Translations under genes and position numbers: made by a program
Shown: in pieces, positions 62,428 through 64,000 of the stretch
How positions within the stretch are numbered: position 1 is the stretch's first letter
How the letters are laid out: each line of letters starts with the position of its first letter
The notes under the pieces: generated by a model
Database searches by the model: none
Told to the model about the DNA's origin: nothing
Seen by the model: only the letters and a program-made list of their open reading frames with translations
DNA from: Halorussus sp. MSC15.2
Lineage (GTDB): Archaea; Halobacteriota; Halobacteria; Halobacteriales; Haladaptataceae
Assembly (NCBI RefSeq): GCF_010747475.1
Contig: NZ_VSLZ01000001.1
Location: forward strand, 496,001-560,000
Direction: 5' to 3'
DNA length: 64,000 nt

Positions 62428-63351
62428 ATGACTGAATCACGACACTCCCTACGACGACGGCTAGACAAGCTGTTCGTCCCGCTCACTATCGGGCCGACGC
62501 TGCTCTGGATAGCCGGTATCATCATCTATCCGACGGCGAAGCTCCTGTGGTCGAGTCTGTTCTTCACGAACCCCATCACGGGACAGAAAGAGTTCGTCGG
62601 CCTCCGAAACTTCCAACGACTCCTGCTGGGCGACGGCGGGGCGCTGCTGAATCCGAACTTCGTCTCGTTCACGAAGAACACCCTCGTGTACGTCGGGTTC
62701 AGCGTCTCCATCTCGTTCCTGTTGGGACTCGGTATCGCCATCCTGCTGAACAAGGACCTGAAGGGTCGCGGCTGGCTGCGCACGGCGGTCATCGTGCCGT
62801 GGATTCTCCCGTACGTGATGAGCGGGCTGATGTGGCGCTGGATGTTTCAGGCGCAGTACGGAGCCATCAACGGCGTGCTCGTTCAGTCCGGACTGATTCC
62901 GAACAAGATAGCGTTCCTGTCGGACGGGACGCTGGCGATGATGGCGCTGATAATCGCGGACGTGTGGGTGTTCACGCCGTTCATCATCATCATCCTGCTC
63001 GCGGGCCTCCAGAACGTCCCGGAGCAGTTGTACGACGCCGCGGAAGTAGACGGCGCGAGTAGCTGGTCGAGGTTCTGGAACGTCACCTACCCGTTCCTCA
63101 AGCCCTCGATTCTGGTCGCGCTCACCATCCGCATCATCTTCGACATCCGCGCGCTCGACCTCGTCTGGGTCATGACGCAGGGCGGTCCCGGCACGGAGAC
63201 CGAGGTGTGGGCGTCGTGGCTCTACCGCACGGCACAGGTGTTCAACAAGCCCGGTGAAGGCGCGGCGCTCGGCGTCGTGATGCTCGCGGTCACGTTCGCC
63301 ATCGTGGCCGTGCTGTACAAGATATTCGGCGAAACCCCCTACGAAACATGA
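62428..63351 (+). CDS. ABC sugar permease, MalF/UgpA type
   Basis: A 307-residue inner-membrane permease with six helices. IAGIIIYPTAKLLWSSLFFT near the start, TAVIVPWILPYVMSGLMWRW in the middle, and the EAA loop EQLYDAAEVDGASSWSRFWN, VTYPFLKPSIL. It overlaps the next permease gene by 4 bases (ATGA). Partner of the binding protein and the second permease; the ATPase subunit is not in the window. Confidence 0.94.
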   Translation: MTESRHSLRRRLDKLFVPLTIGPTLLWIAGIIIYPTAKLLWSSLFFTNPITGQKEFVGLRNFQRLLLGDGGALLNPNFVSFTKNTLVYVGFSVSISFLLGLGIAILLNKDLKGRGWLRTAVIVPWILPYVMSGLMWRWMFQAQYGAINGVLVQSGLIPNKIAFLSDGTLAMMALIIADVWVFTPFIIIILLAGLQNVPEQLYDAAEVDGASSWSRFWNVTYPFLKPSILVALTIRIIFDIRALDLVWVMTQGGPGTETEVWASWLYRTAQVFNKPGEGAALGVVMLAVTFAIVAVLYKIFGETPYET

Positions 63352-64000
63352 GTACCGAAACGTCACGACTCGCCCGACTCACGGAGAGTCTGGGTCTGGA
63401 CGCGGACAACGAGTGGCCGAGCGTGGTGCGCGAGCGACTGATATCGTACGGCCTGCTCGGGGTGTACGTGTTCGTGGTGTGGTTCCCCATCTACTACATC
63501 CTCATCACGAGCTTCAAACCCACCTCGGAGGTGCTCTCGCTCCCGATAACGTTCTTCCCGCACGACGCGACGATTCAGAACTACGTGGACATCTTCAACA
63601 ACCGACCGTTCGAACTGTACACGTTCAACAGTCTGGTCGTCGCCAGCACCACCACGGTCATCGTGGTGACGCTGGGAACGCTGTCGGGCTACACGTTCTC
63701 GCGCTATGACTTCCTCGGTAACAAGGCGCTGTTGCTCAGCATCATCGCGGCGCGGATGATTCCGCCAATCGCGCTCATCGTGCCGTTCTTCCAGATAATG
63801 TCTCAGCCGCCGCTCATCGGCGGTATCACGGGCAGTCTCTACGACACGAGAATCGCGCTCATCCTGACGTACACGTTCTTCAACCTCCCGTTCGCGGTGT
63901 GGATAATGAAGAACTACTTCGACGGCGTGCCCGAGAGTCTGGACGAGCAGGCGAAGGTGGACGGCTGTTCGACGTGGGAGGGGTTCGTGAAGATTATCCT
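63348..64000 (+). CDS. ABC sugar permease, MalG/UgpE type (3' end beyond window)
   Basis: ATG 63348 (MSTETSRLARLTESLGLDAD) overlaps the preceding stop by 4 bases. Helices are seen from RLISYGLLGVYVFVVWFPIY on, with SFKPTSEVLSLPITFFPHDA and NYVDIFNN, typical of MalG. The frame is open past the window end; the EAA loop (DGVPESLDEQAKVDGCSTWE, GFVKII) is the last thing visible, at about residues 199-217 of an expected 270-300. Confidence 0.92.
   Translation, partial: MSTETSRLARLTESLGLDADNEWPSVVRERLISYGLLGVYVFVVWFPIYYILITSFKPTSEVLSLPITFFPHDATIQNYVDIFNNRPFELYTFNSLVVASTTTVIVVTLGTLSGYTFSRYDFLGNKALLLSIIAARMIPPIALIVPFFQIMSQPPLIGGITGSLYDTRIALILTYTFFNLPFAVWIMKNYFDGVPESLDEQAKVDGCSTWEGFVKII

Noticed and set aside
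1..64000. tRNA, rRNA or CRISPR arrays
   Set aside because: I found no T-loop plus acceptor pairing, no rRNA-like stretch and no regularly spaced repeat array. The direct repeats found have two copies only.
61066..64000. ABC operon as a peptide or phosphate importer
   Set aside because: The binding protein is of the sugar family and the permeases are MalF/MalG type, each with an EAA loop at the usual place.

Overview
This window is from a haloarchaeon (class Halobacteria). The DNA is G+C-rich, predicted proteins are strongly acidic, twin-arginine (Tat) signal peptides with lipoboxes are common, and promoters have archaeal BRE/TATA form, often with little or no leader. Lineage markers include a CetZ tubulin-like gene, a SAMP/MoaD-like modifier, a Bat-type HTH regulator, archaeosine genes, class I HMG-CoA reductase and F420 genes. 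I cannot name the genus. About 75 protein genes are supported. I found no tRNA, rRNA, CRISPR array or transposase.

Layout. 1-12.7 kb: housekeeping genes (ribose-1,5-bisphosphate isomerase, hmgA, cupin, icd, isoaspartyl peptidase, map) and a large Thr/Glu-rich secreted protein. 13-24 kb: a 785-base gene-less interval with a palindrome-framed TATA box, then HIT, CDF, two-domain halocyanin, tRNA methylthiotransferase, several membrane proteins, deoC, tmk and an NDUFA9-like oxidoreductase. 24-36 kb: cetZ plus a secreted partner, then the F420 genes cofC, cofG and cofH. cofC and cofG are separated by an A+T-richer two-gene insert, an OLD/RecF-like ATPase plus a TOPRIM-like protein, which is the best candidate here for an undescribed defence-type system. 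A three-gene receiver/histidine-kinase operon follows. 35-40 kb: purine genes (purC, purU, purS, purQ), small proteins and paired Tat lipoproteins. 41-60 kb: three archaeosine genes (radical SAM RaSEA, arcS, tgtA), AOR, a methionine/cysteine-pathway PLP enzyme, ubiquitin-like proteins, a possible degenerate PIN pair, and an AbrB/PIN toxin-antitoxin module bounded by a duplicated 3' end of tgtA. 60-64 kb: a Nudix gene and an ABC sugar importer cut by the window end.

Two window-wide patterns stand out. First, five genes (cetZ, its downstream partner, cofH, vanZ, metB-like) are each broken by one single-base indel, explainable by a one-base length change in a short homopolymer. That points to assembly error more than gene decay, and it matters for anyone using the predicted proteins. 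Second, a dispersed intergenic repeat family sharing the 11-mer CGGTGCTGTGC occurs near 5.4, 42.6 and 60.0 kb; the 42.6 kb member is a head-to-head pair forming a long imperfect inverted repeat.
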